Of a stretch of 35,220 nucleotides of DNA, positions 33,244 through 35,220 are shown in pieces. Under the pieces are notes generated by a model, which was not told the DNA's origin, ran no database searches, and was given only the letters and a program-made list of their open reading frames with translations. Source of the DNA: an uncultured Collinsella sp. (GTDB lineage: Bacteria > Actinomycetota > Coriobacteriia > Coriobacteriales > Coriobacteriaceae). The stretch is from positions 1-35,220 of the forward strand of contig CAUCQW010000024.1 of the NCBI GenBank assembly GCA_958445065.1, given 5' to 3'. A program made the translations under genes and the position numbers. Positions within the stretch are counted from its first letter, which is position 1. Each line of letters starts with the position of its first letter.

Positions 33244-34251
33244 TTATTTCTTTAGAACTAAATATGCCCTCCTTGCAAACCGATAGAGGCGATATGGAAC
33301 CCTACGATAGAGCAACTCGACATTGATGTTCTTACCGGCCGTAAGTCTATGAGCGCAGGCGATGGCGTCCTGGAACCGTTCGCTTGCAATAATTCGTTCG
33401 TAAAAACCCGCAGCTTCGGGAAGTTCAGCGTCAACCGCATTGGCAACGCCTCCGGTAAGTTGGGCGCAATACAGAAGCCGAGCAGGTGTCAGGTCTCCAT
33501 CGTAATTTCCTATGATGCGAGAGAAACGCTCGAAGGTGGTGTTGCACTTCTCGAGCAACTTCTCAGGGTCGACTGCATGCGTCATAGACTCATCGTGTTG
33601 AACGTAGCAATAGGAACTAGGAGAAACACAGGATTTTCCATTTTTCGCATGACGAAGAAGCAGATACGTGAAAACGGAATCCTCTCCAAGGGAAACGTCG
33701 CAGCACTTGGCATACTCGTCAACAAAGGACTTAAGTAAGGCTGTTCTATAAGCCTTGTTCCAGCGTGCAACGAAGATGATGTTGTCCATCGACATGGCAG
33801 AATCAAGTATATAGTTCTTGGAAAGAGCCCTCAGCTCGTCACAGGCAAAGACGTGGTCTTCCTTAAGAGGAAAATCAATCGAACGATCAGGATACTGATA
33901 GGTAATGCCTCTCGCAACGAAGTCAAGATTATCGTCAATTTCGCTAACGAAAGAAGCGATGAAATTCGGACCAATTCGATCATCTGGGTCAAAGAAACAG
34001 ACATAATCGCCGGTAGCAGTCTTTATTCCAGTAACGTTTGCCGCTAAGAGGCCTCCGTTTTCCTGGCTAACAATCTTGACCCTGGGATCACTTTTCGCAT
34101 ATTCCGTAGCAATGCGAAGGCTAGAATCGGTTGATCCATCATTTACCACAACGATTTCAATGTCCGAATAGGATTGTGCCCCAACGCTCTCGAGCGCATC
34201 TTGTAAAAAACGCTCTTGATTGTATACGGGCAAAACGATGCTAATTTTCAT
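33244..34251 (-). CDS. Family 2 glycosyltransferase
   Basis: 335 residues, GT-A fold. ISIVLPVYNQERFLQ (3-17), VVNDGSTDSS (35-44) and the metal-binding FFDPDDR (86-92) are all present, as is GEDSVFTYLLLRH (about 193-205) near the acceptor site. It would add a sugar to an undecaprenyl-linked repeat unit. It starts two bases after the Wzy-like gene stop and is followed by the flippase after about 33 bases, so the three are one operon. The sugar specificity cannot be told from sequence. Confidence 0.92.
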   Translation of the reverse strand: MKISIVLPVYNQERFLQDALESVGAQSYSDIEIVVVNDGSTDSSLRIATEYAKSDPRVKIVSQENGGLLAANVTGIKTATGDYVCFFDPDDRIGPNFIASFVSEIDDNLDFVARGITYQYPDRSIDFPLKEDHVFACDELRALSKNYILDSAMSMDNIIFVARWNKAYRTALLKSFVDEYAKCCDVSLGEDSVFTYLLLRHAKNGKSCVSPSSYCYVQHDESMTHAVDPEKLLEKCNTTFERFSRIIGNYDGDLTPARLLYCAQLTGGVANAVDAELPEAAGFYERIIASERFQDAIACAHRLTAGKNINVELLYRRVPYRLYRFARRAYLVLKK

Positions 34252-34253
34252 TT

Positions 34254-35180
34254 TTATCGCGCCTCTCCGCGGATTCTACGAGCAGCAGTAAAAGAACCCA
34301 AAGCCTCAGGAGCATCGGGATGGGGCTCCTGCACAAGCAAAACGATGTCATTTGAGACCAAGCGCCTGTCGAGATAGTAGGAAGCAACAATCAGGAAAAA
34401 GGGAATGTAACAAAGCGCGGAAGTCGTAAAGCAGTTGAAGAAAATCATAGACAACGCAAGAAAACAAAGAAGCGCATTGCCAAAAGTCTCCAGTACCCTA
34501 AATTTCTTTAAAATGACCTTAACAAACGTATAAAGCAATATCATTCCGGCGAAAGCCGCGTAAGCGCCCCCAACGCCCGCAGCACCCACGAATGTCGCAA
34601 AGCCGGTAACAGCATTCAAATGATTTACCACGTAATAAATGGTCACACCGTGAGCAAGGGGGCCAGCGGAAAGCTGCTCGGGGAGAAATGAAAATAAAAT
34701 GACCGCAATATTTAGATTGCCGTTGTAGCGCAAGCAGTTCAAATTTAGATTTGCAAGTGGGCTTGTCGCATACGAATAGCCCCACATGAAGTGCTTTGTC
34801 AACCAATCCGGGTAGTTGTTGAAATACCCGATGGTCTCGATATAAGAGCAATCATTCCACGAGTAACCGCTCCGAATATTGCCAGCGGCACTAATGAAAA
34901 TAATCACGCCGAATGCGGCAAGCACAATAAGGACGATGGAGCCAACTTTTGTCTGCTTTATTCCTTTGCTGTTAAAAGAGGAGTAAAGCAATAGCATTAT
35001 AAAAAGACAGAATACAACGTACCCGCGACTGTTATTCAGAATAAGCATTCCGATTAAAAGAAGGAACTCCCAAAGATAGCCCTTGCTCTGCGTGTCAGAT
35101 AAATAAAGGTATGAGAGATACATGGGGGTGCGGACGATTTCTTGGACCGCGCCTAGGCGTATCCAAGTGGAGTGGGTATG
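34254..35180 (-). pseudogene. Wzy-like polysaccharide polymerase, 5' end missing
   Basis: At least 289 residues from the first ATG (35123), with about eight hydrophobic helices and a large extracytoplasmic loop (about 85-150) containing the Trp/Tyr-rich DWLTKHFMWGYSYATSPLAN stretch. This fits Wzy/O-antigen polymerases. The frame stays open upstream of 35123 (IRLGAVQEIVRTP) until it runs into IS-like sequence near 35181, and complete Wzy proteins are usually 380-450 residues. The 5' third therefore seems lost to an insertion. Without it the repeat-unit pathway of this operon would lack a working polymerase. Confidence 0.65.
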
Positions 35181-35181
35181 A

Positions 35182-35220
35182 TGAATTGGACACCTAGTTA
35201 AGAGCGAAAGGTGTTCAAGA
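35182..35220 (+). mobile_element. Probable end of an IS3-like element (cut by window edge)
   Basis: TTGGACACCT at about 35186 and its near-complement AGGTGTTCAA at about 35210 flank TAGTTAAGAGCG. This is the terminal and promoter pattern seen ahead of IS3-type transposase genes. Only about 40 bases are inside the window, so the family is tentative. Confidence 0.4.

Overview
The window looks like a chromosomal accessory region of a high-GC Gram-positive gut bacterium. Collinsella or a related coriobacterium is my best guess, from gene content and codon style; no rRNA or marker gene is present to prove it. The left third is one long co-directional operon on the minus strand (about 11.6 kb down to 0.47 kb). 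In transcription order it is pelD, pelE, a DUF2194-type PelA-like deacetylase, pelF, pelG, a CotH-like lipoprotein, a VTC-type polyphosphate polymerase domain protein and a DUF4956 membrane protein. Neighbouring genes overlap by 4 to 14 bases or lie 2 to 3 bases apart, so they are very probably co-translated. This is the Gram-positive layout of Pel exopolysaccharide synthesis: a c-di-GMP receptor (PelD), scaffold (PelE), cytoplasmic glycosyltransferase (PelF), membrane exporter (PelG) and extracellular deacetylase, with no outer-membrane PelB/PelC. It carries an extra CotH-VTC-DUF4956 tail. Left of it is a truncated LacI-type repressor with a cre-like operator.

From 11.8 to 25 kb the window is a mosaic accessory/defence-type island. 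An AlbA_2/Schlafen-like putative regulator sits between two direct copies of a ~225 bp palindromic repeat. Next come tandem repeats and strong hairpins, a perfect 22 bp inverted repeat in front of a small ORF, and an uncharacterised 442-residue gene. That gene converges on an uncharacterised 234-residue gene. They are followed by a 1218-residue STAND-like P-loop protein with a PD-(D/E)xK-like N-terminus, a KAP-family P-loop NTPase, and a fused GmrSD-type protein (DUF262 plus DUF1524/HNH). Short decayed coding fragments at about 17.0, 20.9, 21.0 and 23.1 kb mark the seams where modules were exchanged. GC content and codon use change abruptly at these seams.

From 25.5 to 35.2 kb lies a surface/exopolysaccharide locus damaged by insertion sequences. 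A secreted transglutaminase-like protein with tandem C-terminal repeats (possibly beta-trefoil) is separated from its likely promoter by an IS110-family (IS1111-type) element flanked by perfect 44 bp direct repeats. The same gene is cut by an IS21-family element (istA/istB, 5 bp target duplication). Beyond it, on the minus strand, are a Wzx-type flippase, a family 2 glycosyltransferase and a Wzy-like polymerase. The 5' end of the polymerase runs into what looks like another IS at the right edge.

Assignments rest on motif reading only; no database search was possible. The Pel genes, IS elements, GmrSD, CotH, transglutaminase, GT2 and flippase calls are firm. The functions of the 442- and 234-residue proteins are unknown, and the antiphage roles are inferred from architecture and context.
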